Position numbers and translations under genes: made by a program. The notes beneath the pieces were generated by a model, which did no database searches, was not told the DNA's origin, and was given only the letters and a program-made list of their open reading frames with translations. DNA of 64,000 bases, taken from contig NC_062976.1 of the NCBI RefSeq assembly GCF_023078275.1, positions 2,232,001-2,296,000 on the forward strand. The letters are read 5' to 3'. Origin of the DNA: Leguminivora glycinivorella (taxonomy: Eukaryota; Arthropoda; Insecta; Lepidoptera; Tortricidae). Shown here one piece after another: positions 22,222-31,800 of the stretch; positions within the stretch are counted from its first letter, which is position 1; each line of letters starts with the position of its first letter.

Positions 22222-22349
22222 TCACGCCCGCGCCCGGAGGCGGCCCGGCGGCGCCCGGTACCCGCGGGGGCCCGCAGGGCGCGCCCAGTTTCCCGGCAGC
22301 ACGGTGGCCGGCGACCCGGGCTTGGCGCCATTCGACGCCAGTTGTTGCA
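22222..22349 (-). CDS. Gene 1 terminal exon: cytoplasmic tail
   Basis: Acceptor 'cttctttccag' ends at 22350; the exon enters with two bases that complete the codon left open by the transmembrane exon (T+TG). The frame then reads QQLASNGAKPGSPATVLPGN and goes on to TGA at 22224-22222, 41 codons plus stop, very GC- and Pro/Arg-rich. A competing frame, one base off, continues to '..GVSAAHKDEWFV' and TGA at 22192-22190 and looks more protein-like at its end. A single-base indel or assembly error in the G/C runs near 22270-22290 would join the two. Alternatively the GTGAGC at 22225-22220 is a donor and the gene continues. The exon's identity as part of gene 1 rests on phase and position. Confidence 0.65.
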
Positions 22350-22399
22350 CTGGAAAGAAGAAAAGTAAGCTTAAATACGTGTTCAAGTTTAGTCGGGAC

Positions 22400-22480
22400 T
22401 TGTTTATAACTTTACTAGCTTCTGCCCAAAGAGACAAAAAGTAGCCTATTTATACTCTCCAGCCTTCAAATATCTCCACT
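22400..22480 (-). repeat. Fragment of the GCTTTTGCCCGCGG-tail repeat
   Basis: 'ctagcttctgcccaaagaga' then 'caaaaagtagcctat' and 'atctccactt' match the minus-strand form of the repeat at 37440-37623, with the GC-rich middle deleted. Confidence 0.6.
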
Positions 22481-22638
22481 TAAAAAATCACTTAAAATCC
22501 CTACTTATTAAAAGCGGCCAAGTGGGACTTCTTGCATAAAACAGTAGCTAAAAAAAGACATACGCGAATTGTAAGTAAGATCTACTACGCCTATCCAAGA
22601 TAACAATAGCGATAAACCGAAAGAAAATAAAAAATATA

Positions 22639-25340
22639 TATTCAATATTTTTGAGGTCTTATTTTACAGATCCATATGTGAGAGGTATCGTTTGAAAGAT
22701 AATTAAACCTACTATAATTGTTTACACATAACTATAGTATTAAAGGTAGCTGTTTACATAATATTTGAAAATATGTGTTTTTTATCGAGCATGAATAGCA
22801 CAAGTACTGGTAAAAAATGCTTCTAAGTCAATAAACAATAACGTTACCGCAATTGATGTTATTATAAAATTTACGCGACTATTCATGAGCTTTCTAAAAA
22901 TATAAGTTTTATTGGTAAGTGATAATATAACCATTAAATTACGAATTTTGTTTCGTAGTGGTCACTCCGCCGGTCGCATAAAAATGAGCGCTGACCGTAG
23001 TAAAGTATTCAATATTTTTAAGTTCTTATTTTACGGATCCATATGTAAGAGGTATCATTTGAAAGCAAATTAAACCTACTATAATTATTTTTGAATAACT
23101 ATAGTTATAAAGGTAGCTGTTTACAAAATATTTGAAAACATGAGTTTTTTTCGAGCACGAGTTGCACATATACAGATAAAAAATGCTTCTAACTTAATAA
23201 ACCATAACTTTACCGCAATTAATGTTATTATAAAATTTACGCGAAATTTCATGCGCTTTCTAAAAATATAAGTTTTATTGGTGTATGATAATATATGACC
23301 AAGTAATTACGAATTTGGTTTAGCAGGGGTCACTGCGCCCTGTCACGATATTGGGTGCTGACTGACCGTCGCCAAATTTTCTACGTTACTCAGATCCTAT
23401 TTTACTGATAAATTTGTGAGAGGTATCATTTGAAAGCATATTATGCGTACTATCTTTATTTCTAATATTTCAAGTCGAAACTGTAGAAGTTTACAAAATA
23501 TTTGATTAGTAATATGTGTATTTTACTGTGCATGAATAGCATTGGCATTGATAAGACACGCTTCTAGCTCAATAAATTATAGTTTTCCGCAATTGAAATA
23601 ATAACAAAATAAACGGAAAATGTATGACTTACACAAAAAATAAGTTTGGTTTGTATTGCATAAACAATTAATTTGAATTCGTTCAGCTCACCTACTGCGC
23701 ACCATCATATAAATGGATGTCCACCGTCGTTGCCTTTTTTCATGATTTTTCAGATTTTATTTCACTAATCGTATATTCATAATAAATATAATCTATCACG
23801 TATCGAATTTACTTATATACTTAATTGATCAGTAAAATAAAATCTGTAAAATGATGAAAGAATTAAGGCAACGGCGGTGGACATCCGTTTATATGACGAT
23901 TGACCGTGCGCAGTGGGTATGGTGGACAAATTAACATTAATTGTTTAAGCAAAACTAACAAAACTCATTTTTTGTAAAGGCCATACATTTTGCGGTTCAT
24001 TTCGTTATTATAACAATTGCGGAAAAATATAATTTATTGAGCTAGAAGCATGTTTCACTCGTATCAGTGCGAATGCTATTCATATACAGTAAAAATACAC
24101 ATATTGTCAAATATTTTGTAAACTTCTACAATTACGACTAAAATTATTAAAAAGTAACGATAGTACGCATAATATGCTTTCAAATGATACCTCTCACAAA
24201 TTGATCGCTAAAATAGGATCTGAGAAATACATAAAATTAGGCGACGGTTAGCACCTATTTACGTCACGGGGGTGCAGTGACACCTGCTAAACCAAATTCG
24301 TAATTACTTGGTTGTATAATATCATACATCAATAAAACTTATATTTTTAGAAAGCATATGAAATGTCCTGTAAATCTTATCATAACATTATTTGCGGTAA
24401 AGTTATTGTTTATTGGTCATGCACCAAGATACAATCTTAAAAATTATGAAAACGGCAACGAAAATGGTCATCCATGTATATGACGGTGCGCAGTGAGTAT
24501 GATGGATAAATTAACATTAATTGTTTATGCAATACTGACAAAACTTTTTATTTGAAAAGGTCATACATTTCGCCGTTTATTTTGTTATTATATCAATTGC
24601 GGAAAAAATATAATTAATTGAGCTAGAATCATGTTTTACTCACATCGGTTCCAATGCATATTTTCAAATATTTTGTTAGCTACTACAGTTACAACTAAAA
24701 TTATTGAGAACTAATGATAGTACGCATAATATGCTTTCAAAAGATTCCTGTTAAATAAAATAGGATCTGAAAAATATAGAAAATTTGGCGACGGTCAGCA
24801 TCCATACGTGGCCGGGCGCTGTGGCTCCTACTTAACCAAATTTGTAATTACTTGGTTATATAATATCATACACCAATAAAACTTATGTTATTAGAAAGCG
24901 CACGAAGTTCCGCGTAAATCTAACATCAATTCCGGAAAAGTTGTTGTTTATTAATTAAGAAGCATTTTTTACCAGTAGGTACTTGTGCGACTCATGGTCT
25001 ATAAAACACATATTTTCAAATATTTTCTAAACAGCTACCTTTATGATTATAGTTGTTTATAAAAAAATATAGTAGGTTTAATTAGCTTTGAAACGATACC
25101 TCTCGCATATGGATCCGTAAAATAGGACCTCAAAAATATTGAATACTTTACTACGGTCAGCGCCCATTTCTGCGACCGGGCAGAGTGACTCCTGCTAAAC
25201 CAAATTCATAATTACATGGTTATATATTATCATATACCAATGAAACTTATATTTTTAGAAAGAGCATGAATAGACGCGAAAATGTTATAATAACATCAAT
25301 TGCGGTAAAGTTATTGTTTATTGAGTTAGACGCATTTTTA
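22639..25340. repeat. Long inverted repeat of ~370-bp units in the last intron of gene 1
   Basis: Left arm: units start at 22639, 23006 and about 23375 (period 367-370), each with 'gatccatatgtgagaggtat' or variants, 'aggtagctgtttac' and 'gctgaccgt'. The symmetry centre is near 23798, where 'cagattttattt' and 'aaataaaatctg' face each other. The right arm (23830-25340) carries inverted units, at least one more than the left, partly rearranged. No reading frame is maintained. The whole structure lies between the transmembrane exon and the terminal exon, so it is transcribed as intron and could fold into a kilobase-scale RNA hairpin. Confidence 0.8.
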
Positions 25341-26058
25341 ACCGACTTCAAAAAAGGAGGAGGTTCTCAATTCGACTGAATGTTTTTTTTTTTTTTTATT
25401 TTTTTTTTTTTTGTATGTATGTTACTCGATATCTCCGAGAATCGTGGACCGATTTTCAAAATTTTTTTTTTGATCGAACCGGTATAACCCTGAGATGGTC
25501 CCATTGGCACTAAGTCAGGGTCTGATGATGGGATCCTGGAGAAATCGAGGGAACTCTTCAAATGTTATAGGCACATGTAATGTTTTTAGTCTATTTTTCA
25601 AAGGTACACCAGTATTTACGTCTGATGGTAATAATTTTATGTGGCTGAGCTGATGATGGAAGGTCAACTCCTCAATGGTTAGGAGTTTAAGGATAATTCT
25701 TTCACTACTGTACATGTATTCGGACTGATACATATAATATCACTAGGAACCACTAAAAATCAACTGAGCTGATGATGGAAGGTCAACTCCTCAATGGTTA
25801 GGAGTTAAAGGATAATTCTTTCACTACTGTACATGTATTCGGACTGATACATATAATATCACTAGGAACCACTAAAAATCAACAAATAAATAAACTTTTT
25901 AACAAAAAATAAAACCGCCTTCAAAAATAAGCGCGTTACAAAACACGGAGAAACTAAAAAGCCAAAAATAATAAACCTTTCAATTCAGATTTCTTATCGT
26001 ATTGCAATAAGCTAAACATCCAAATTATAAACAAATCAATTATTTTTGGAGTCGGTAC
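25341..26058. mobile_element. ACCGACTTCAAAAA-ended element with internal 119-bp duplication
   Basis: Left end 'accgacttcaaaaaaggagg' and right end 'atttttggagtcggt' are inverted. Two 119-bp tandem copies start at 25645 and 25764 and are almost identical, implying a recent duplication. A poly-T tract lies near the left end. The family is common in Lepidoptera; class unproven. Confidence 0.6.
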
Positions 26059-26149
26059 CAGCCTGTGTATGGTTGGGTGGGGCAAACAGGCAATAGCAAG
26101 GCGACGAACAGGTCTGGTACCGACTACAAAAATAATTGATTACACATCC
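26032..26149. repeat. Hairpin around the element border
   Basis: 'aatcaattatttttggagtc' then 'ggtaccag' is mirrored by 'ctggtaccgactacaaaaat' then 'aattgatt'. About 35-bp arms overlap the right end of the preceding element. Confidence 0.65.
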
Positions 26150-26474
26150 ATACCTGTTTTAGGTATTAAGGTAGACTGCGCCAGGGACACAGCCGCGATA
26201 GATAACGTAAAACATTGTGTGGACTATCGAGGAGGCCACAGTAACCAACTAGCGAAGGCCGAAGGCCGAGCTCCGCAAAGGACCGAAGGCCCGGAGCGTC
26301 CCTGAGAGGCTCCCAAGCACGGGAGGCCGCAGGCCGAGTTGCAGACAGATAATGCTCCTAAGCAGAACAATAATAAAAGTGTCTAAAAACTGAAGCGGCG
26401 GGCCGGAGGCCCAACGCTGAGATTCGAGACCCAGCAGCAGCACACTTCTACTAGAGACTCACGACCGTGGTATG
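26150..26474. other. Intronic GC-richer repeat-like segment
   Basis: Contains 'gcgaaggccgaaggccgagc'-type tandem triplets. No coding exon with splice sites was found. Confidence 0.4.
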
Positions 26475-26477
26475 TAA

Positions 26478-26628
26478 CGCCGTGTCTTGCGTGGGCGACG
26501 GTCGCGCGACCGTCGCCGTCGCGTCTTATCGCATCGTCTGCTTCCATATCGATATCGGTTTGATTTCGTATGCGTCGCATCGCCGTCGCGCGACCATCGC
26601 GCGACCGTCGCCCACGCAAGCCACGGCG
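26478..26628. mobile_element. CGCCGTG MITE copy 2, next to TM exon donor
   Basis: Same family as 16028-16154, TAA at 26475-26477 and 26629-26631. Its right border is only about 17 bp from the splice donor of the transmembrane exon (26648). Confidence 0.85.
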
Positions 26629-26648
26629 TAACTACAGTAAGTACTTAC

Positions 26649-26783
26649 ACTGTAAGTGTGTGCGTCTGTCCGCACGCCGCCTACACGCGCAGCAGGCGCC
26701 AGCAGCGCCGGCTAGCAGCAGCATCGCGCCGCTCGCGGCCGCCACCACCACCCACGCGCCGCGGCCGCCGCTGCCGCCGATCT
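26649..26783 (-). CDS. Gene 1 transmembrane exon
   Basis: 135 bp, acceptor 'catgattacag', donor GTAAGTAC (26648 downwards), phase 1 to 1. Joined to the LDLa exon (G+AG, Glu) it reads a Gly/Ser linker 'IGGSGGRGA', then 'WVVVAAASGAMLLLAGAAGA', then 'CCACRRRADRR'. So about 23 hydrophobic residues are followed by a cysteine-rich, strongly basic stop-transfer segment, giving a type I single-pass protein with the CUB and LDLa modules outside. Membrane-proximal cysteines could be palmitoylated (inference). The exon is CpG-rich, unlike its surroundings. Confidence 0.85.
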
Positions 26784-26928
26784 CTGTAATCATGACGGTA
26801 TTATATTAATAAATATGAAGAAAGAAGGTTTACATTAAAGAAACAAATTGTTCAATCGAGAAATGTTTCTGTTTCCTACATAATTTCTCCAGTCCAATTC
26901 CATCTCCAAATCTTCTTCAATTGCTTAA

Positions 26929-26956
26929 AGGTTAACTGTTGACATCTGAACTCCTT
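26929..26956 (-). pseudogene. Remnant 2 of LDLa exon
   Basis: 'aaggagttcagatgtcaaca' on the minus strand is a near copy of the start of the LDLa exon at 27248-27225; nothing else of the module survives. Confidence 0.5.
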
Positions 26957-26999
26957 GTAACTCTCTTTTTTCACATGTGAACATTATTTGTTTACTGAC

Positions 27000-27083
27000 C
27001 TGGGCATAATGCACTGGTGTTTTTATCCGACCGTCACACGTCAAGTGGAACATCTTTCTGTTCACATCTGAACTCATTGGAAA
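27000..27083 (-). pseudogene. Remnant 1 of LDLa exon
   Basis: Minus-strand text from 'gagttcagatgtgaacag' to the donor 'cccag|gtcagtaaac' aligns with the real LDLa exon and its donor. About 40 bp are lost, including the region encoding the last calcium-binding acidic cluster, and stops appear in frame. A tandem, decayed exon duplicate. Confidence 0.75.
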
Positions 27084-27139
27084 CGTATCCATAGCGTTTT
27101 TTGGTTGAAGAGTTTAAAATTCTCTTCTCATTTACTGAC

Positions 27140-27262
27140 CTGGACATAACGCGGCAGTGTTTTCATCCGACCCATCAGCACAGTGGTCGACACCGTCGCA
27201 CGTCAGGTCTGCGCTCACGCAGAATTTGCTCTGTTCACATCTGAACTCCTTGCACCCGTGTT
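27140..27262 (-). CDS. Gene 1 LDL-receptor class A exon
   Basis: 123 bp, acceptor 'attgttccag', donor GTCAGT, symmetric phase 1-1, the classical exon form of an LDLa module. The 40 full codons show six cysteines in LDLa spacing and end with 'CDGVDHCADGSDE' plus a last Cys, i.e. the calcium-binding acidic cluster with the SDE signature. Entry is completed by the A left over from the CUB exon (A+AA, Lys). LDLa modules bind ligand in a Ca2+-dependent way; here the module sits between CUB and the membrane, as in Neto-type receptors. The ligand is unknown. Confidence 0.92.
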
Positions 27263-27491
27263 CTGGAACAATATATTGAATAATAGCTATAAGATCTTCT
27301 GATAGTTTTAATGGAATATGTGGGTGATCGGTAGCAGGATGAATTAGATAGGTACAGAGAGAAAAAATAACTAGATTTCATCTTTTGGTAAGTCCCCGCT
27401 AAAAGAAAAGTAATGATATTTTTAACTTATTTCGAATCAACATTTAGGTATTACTTATATTAAAATATAAACTAAAAACCTAGGCAGGTAT

Positions 27492-27925
27492 TGTGGCCTA
27501 ACTGATACACATTTATTTATTTACTTATGTAAAAATCATAATAATATATTATGTAAATTATCATACATCACAAACTTAACATTTCCATTTTAAAGTTAAA
27601 TATTATGTTTTATAAGAGCGTCAACGTTCGGCGCCGCAAACAGAGCAATGGCGGCGAGCGGCGCTCGCGCCGGGAACGCCTCTCCCGCTCTCCCGCACAA
27701 CCAGTCCTGGCTTGCCCGCCATTACGATACCACGCGATCACGCAGCTCGATGCGCATGTTAAGTACCTACTTGATGTAACGACTCGGTGCCCTAAATATT
27801 ATAATATATAGTGCTTAATAGTAATAAGACTTACTATACAACATTTTGTAAAGTGTTAATTAAATTGATTGACAAACTTATTCAATCGTTTATTTTATAG
27901 TGTGTGTAACCTCATAGTTACTACA
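27492..27925 (+). repeat. 5' LTR
   Basis: 434 bp, TGTGGCC...CTACA. The 3' LTR is nine bases longer; the difference is confined to one AT-rich spot about 28 bp from the start (8 bp here versus 17 bp there). I saw no other difference by eye. Confidence 0.95.
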
Positions 27926-27926
27926 G

Positions 27927-27944
27927 TGGTGACCCCGACGTGAT
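27927..27944 (+). other. Primer binding site, tRNA-Trp type
   Basis: TGGTGACCCCGACGTGAT starts one base after the LTR. It is the complement of the 3' end of eukaryotic tRNA-Trp including CCA, the primer of CsRn1-clade elements. Confidence 0.85.
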
Positions 27945-27945
27945 C

Positions 27946-28836
27946 ATGGGACCGAAACTGGACGAATCAAGTGGAAGTGTGCCTTCTAACGAGGCAAGTG
28001 CACAAACTCCTGCATCTGAAGGAAGCTTGGCGAGGGATACCGGCGATGTATTCAGGGTGGGCATTAAGGTGCCGCCATTTTGGCCAGAGGAACCGGACAT
28101 TTGGTTCGCCCAAATAGAGGGCCAATTCGACTTGCAGAAAATAACAAGTGACTCGACGAAATTCAATTATGTTATAAGCCACTTAGATAACCAACATTCG
28201 CGAGCTGTGAAAGATATTATCGTCAAGCCACCTCCAGAGCGAAAATATGAAAAGCTGAAAACAGAGTTAATACGGAGGTTAAGCGACTCGAAGGAAAAGA
28301 GGATCAAACAGCTAATGATGCACGAGGAGCTTGGAGAGAGGAAGCCGTCCGAGTTCCTGCGACACCTGCAGGGGCTGGCTGGCGTCAGCGTGGACGACGA
28401 CTTCATGAAGAACTTGTGGATTGGCCGCCTGCCGCACGGGATCCAGACGGTGCTCGCCGGGCAGCCCAACACTTCGACGTTGGAGGACCTCGCAGACCTG
28501 GCCGACCGGGTCAACGACCTGGCCACCGCCGCGCCGAGGGTCGCCGCCGTCAGCAACCCAGTCCCCGGTTCGGCGTTAAGTGATCTCGCCCGGGAGGTCG
28601 CGGAGCTTCGGCGAGAGCTGCGCGAGATGAAGATGGGGCACACGAGAGCCCCCAGGTCCCGCGCGTCATCATCATCGCGACGCGACCGCAGCGGCTCTGC
28701 CTCTAGACGTCGTTCCCAGTCCAACTACAGGAAGTATCCAGTGTGCTGGTACCATAGCAAATTCGGAGACCAGTCGACCAAGTGCAACCGGCCGTGTGAC
28801 TACGCTGCGGCGGAAAACGGGAAGGGCGGTCTGTAA
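27946..28836 (+). CDS. gag: Gag of the gypsy element
   Basis: 296 codons from ATG 27946 to TAA 28836. The N-terminal half has the retrotransposon Gag signature 'VPPFWPEEPDIWFAQIEGQF' and the conserved helical capsid region; the C-terminal part is Arg/Ser-rich. It ends in a zinc box C-x2-H-x9-C-x3-C, the CHCC arrangement of the CsRn1 clade. The ATG overlaps the end of the primer site by context only. The last 36 bp overlap the pol frame, which is -1 relative to gag. Confidence 0.9.
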   Translation: MGPKLDESSGSVPSNEASAQTPASEGSLARDTGDVFRVGIKVPPFWPEEPDIWFAQIEGQFDLQKITSDSTKFNYVISHLDNQHSRAVKDIIVKPPPERKYEKLKTELIRRLSDSKEKRIKQLMMHEELGERKPSEFLRHLQGLAGVSVDDDFMKNLWIGRLPHGIQTVLAGQPNTSTLEDLADLADRVNDLATAAPRVAAVSNPVPGSALSDLAREVAELRRELREMKMGHTRAPRSRASSSSRRDRSGSASRRRSQSNYRKYPVCWYHSKFGDQSTKCNRPCDYAAAENGKGGL

Positions 28837-31800
28837 ATGCGGCCGACGATTGCCCTCCACCATCAAGAGGCCGCCTGTTCGTGACTGACCGATCTTCGAA
28901 GGCGCAGTTCTTGGTCGACACAGGTAGCGACCTCTGCGTCTACCCAAGGTTAGCACTTCGCGAGCGTCGCTCTAAAACTGATTATAATTTGTGCGCCGCT
29001 AACGGCACTAATATAAGTACATATGGTTATGTGAATTTAGCATTAGATCTTAATTTGCGTAGAGTGTTCCCGTGGCGTTTTGTGGTGGCAGACGTTACTA
29101 AACCAATAATCGGGATAGATTTTTTGAATTTCTATGATCTCCTTGTCGATTGTAGACGCAAACGTTTAATCGATAATACGACATTATTAACGGCTGCCGC
29201 CATCTCAGCCCACGGGTGCAATATTGCATCGGTAAAAGTAGTGACCGGCGAGTCTCAATATCATAAAATATTAGATGATTTTCCAGAAATTACACGACCA
29301 GCCGGCGTACACCACACAGTACCACATAACACAGTACACCACATACGAACAACGCCAGGCCCTCCAGTCTCCTCCCCGCCCCGCCGTTTAGCCCCCGACA
29401 AGCTTAAGATCGCGCGACAGGAATTCCAGTCTATGCTGGCCAATGGCACAGCTAGACCTTCGGAGAGCCCGTGGTCATCACCACTTCACCTGGCGCCGAA
29501 GAAAAACAACGGGTGGCGCCCCTGCGGCGATTACCGTAAGTTAAATGCTCGCACAGTACCTGACAGGTACCCGATTAAACACATTCATGATTTTACGCAT
29601 AGTGTTACAGGTTGTAATGTATTTAGCACAATTGACCTAGAAAAAGCGTATAATCAGATACCTGTCAGCCCTGAAGACATACCAAAGACCGCTATAACAA
29701 CTCCTTTCGGTTTATACGAATTTCCGTATATGGGGTTTGGCCTCAGAAACGCTGGACAAACTTTCCAGCGGTTTGTTGATGAAGTCACCAGAGGTCTAGA
29801 TTTCGTTTATGCCTATTTGGACGATTTCCTCATTTACTCACGAAGTGAAGCTGAGCATGAGGAACATCTCCGCATTGTTTTCCAGAAGCTCAAGGACTAC
29901 GGCCTCATGGTAAACGCAGCCAAGTGCGTTTTTGGCGAAAAAGAGGTAACATTTCTAGGATACCGGATCTCAGAGAGAGGCTGCAAACCGCTCGACTCCA
30001 AGGTTCAAGCAGTTAAGGATTTCCCGCCTCCGACAAACGTCCGGCAGCTTAGAGGTTTTCTGGGCATGCTAAATTTTTACAGGAGATTTCTCCCACGAGC
30101 AGCTCAGATCCAGGCCCCTCTTCATGCTTTACTGACCGGTTCGGTAAAGGGTTCGCAGTCCATCACTCTAGAAGGAGATACTCTAGCAGCCTTTGAAAAG
30201 TGTAAGGAGAGCTTATCCAATGCCGCGCTGCTGGCTCACCCCGACTGCTCAGCAAATCTTGCCGTAGTCACAGACGCATCAGACAAGGCGATCGGGGCGG
30301 TACTGCAGCAGTTAAAGGAAGGCATATGGGAGCCCCTTGCGTTCTTTTCGAGGAAACTCACACCTGCTCAAGTTAAGTACTCTCCCTATGACAGAGAACT
30401 GTTAGCCATTTATGAAGCCATAAAGTACTTTCGGCACATGCTTGAAGCCAGACATTTTGTCGTATATACAGACCACAAGCCGATCAGTTTCGCATTTCAT
30501 GAAAGAAAAACAAACTGCTCGCCGCGTCAATACAGGCATCTCGACTTCATCTCCCAGTTCACAACGGACATCCGACACATATCCGGAAAGGATAATGTTG
30601 TCGCCGATACCCTGTCACGTATCGAAGAACTGGGAGCACCGGTAAGCCTCGAGGCTCTAGCCGAAGGTCAAGCTTCTGATCCTGAGCTGCAGAAACTCCT
30701 AAGCGAAGGTTCATCGTTGCAGCTGCGAAAGCTACATGTACCTGGCAGTAGTGTACCTCTGTACTGCGATGTCAGTACCCCAAACTCCAGGCCATATGTC
30801 AGTAAGTACTTTCGTAAGCAAGTTTTTGACAGTTTGCACTCTCTTAGTCACCCTGGGTCCAACGCGTCAGCTAAGCTAGTTGCTGAAAGGTTTGTGTGGC
30901 CCGGCGTCAAGAAGAACTGTAGAGAGTGGACGCGTGCATGCATTCAGTGTCAGCGGGCCAAAGTCAATCGACACGTGACTGCCCCGCTTGGTACCTTCAA
31001 CTTACCACGCGTCCGTTTTAAACAGGTACATATTGACTTAGTAGGACCACTTCCTCCTTCGCATGGTTATCGATACTGCCTAACAGCCGTAGACCGGTTC
31101 ACCCGGTGGCCGGAAGCAGTACCGATCCAGGACATTACTGCAGAAACTGTCGCTAAGGCCCTAGTCGCAAACTGGATAGCTCGATTCGGTTCCCCAACAG
31201 ACATCGTAACCGACCGCGGAAGCCAGTTTGAATCTGAGTTGTTCTCAAGTCTGTCAAAGTTGGCTGGATTCGAACACAAAAGAACAACAGCCTATCATCC
31301 GGCATGCAACGGGTTAGTAGAACGCTTCCATCGGCATTTTAAATCCGCTATCGTATGTCACGCGAATGAGAAGTGGACTGAATCATTACCTTGGGTCCTA
31401 CTTGGTGTAAGAACAGCTTTCAAGGAAGACTTACAGTCATCTTCAGCCGAACTGGTGTACGGAGAACCTCTAAGACTTCCTGGTGAGTTTTTCCACTCAA
31501 CAGCAGGTACAACTGACATGTCTGTATTCACCGCCAGGCTCAGGAGTTTCGCTGAAAAGCTAAGACCTATACCAGCTTCTCGCCACATAAAGCCTAAGGT
31601 ATTTGTTTACAAAGATCTCTCAACCTGTGAATACGTGTTTCTTAGAGAGCACCCGTCACGAGGCCCACTGCAAGCAGCATACTCGGGACCTCATAAGGTA
31701 ATATCTCGAGATGACAAAGTTTTCAAGATTCTTCTCCACAACACAGAGAAGACAGTGTCCATAGACCGACTTAAGCCGGCCTTCACACTATCTCCAGAAG

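Noticed and set aside
22110..22444. Several long plus- and minus-strand frames in the GC-rich terminal exon
   Set aside because: High GC removes stop codons. Only the frame in phase with the upstream exon, and the HKDEWFV alternative, are kept.
26487..26809. Open frames rich in Arg across the CGCCGTG MITE and TM exon on the plus strand
   Set aside because: They are shadows of the CpG-rich MITE and of the minus-strand exon; similar frames appear in every MITE copy.
27605..27811. 68-codon open frame repeated in both LTRs (also 32143-32349)
   Set aside because: It lies fully in the LTR, is identical because LTRs are identical, and has an Arg/Ser-rich composition from CpG-rich DNA without a known motif.
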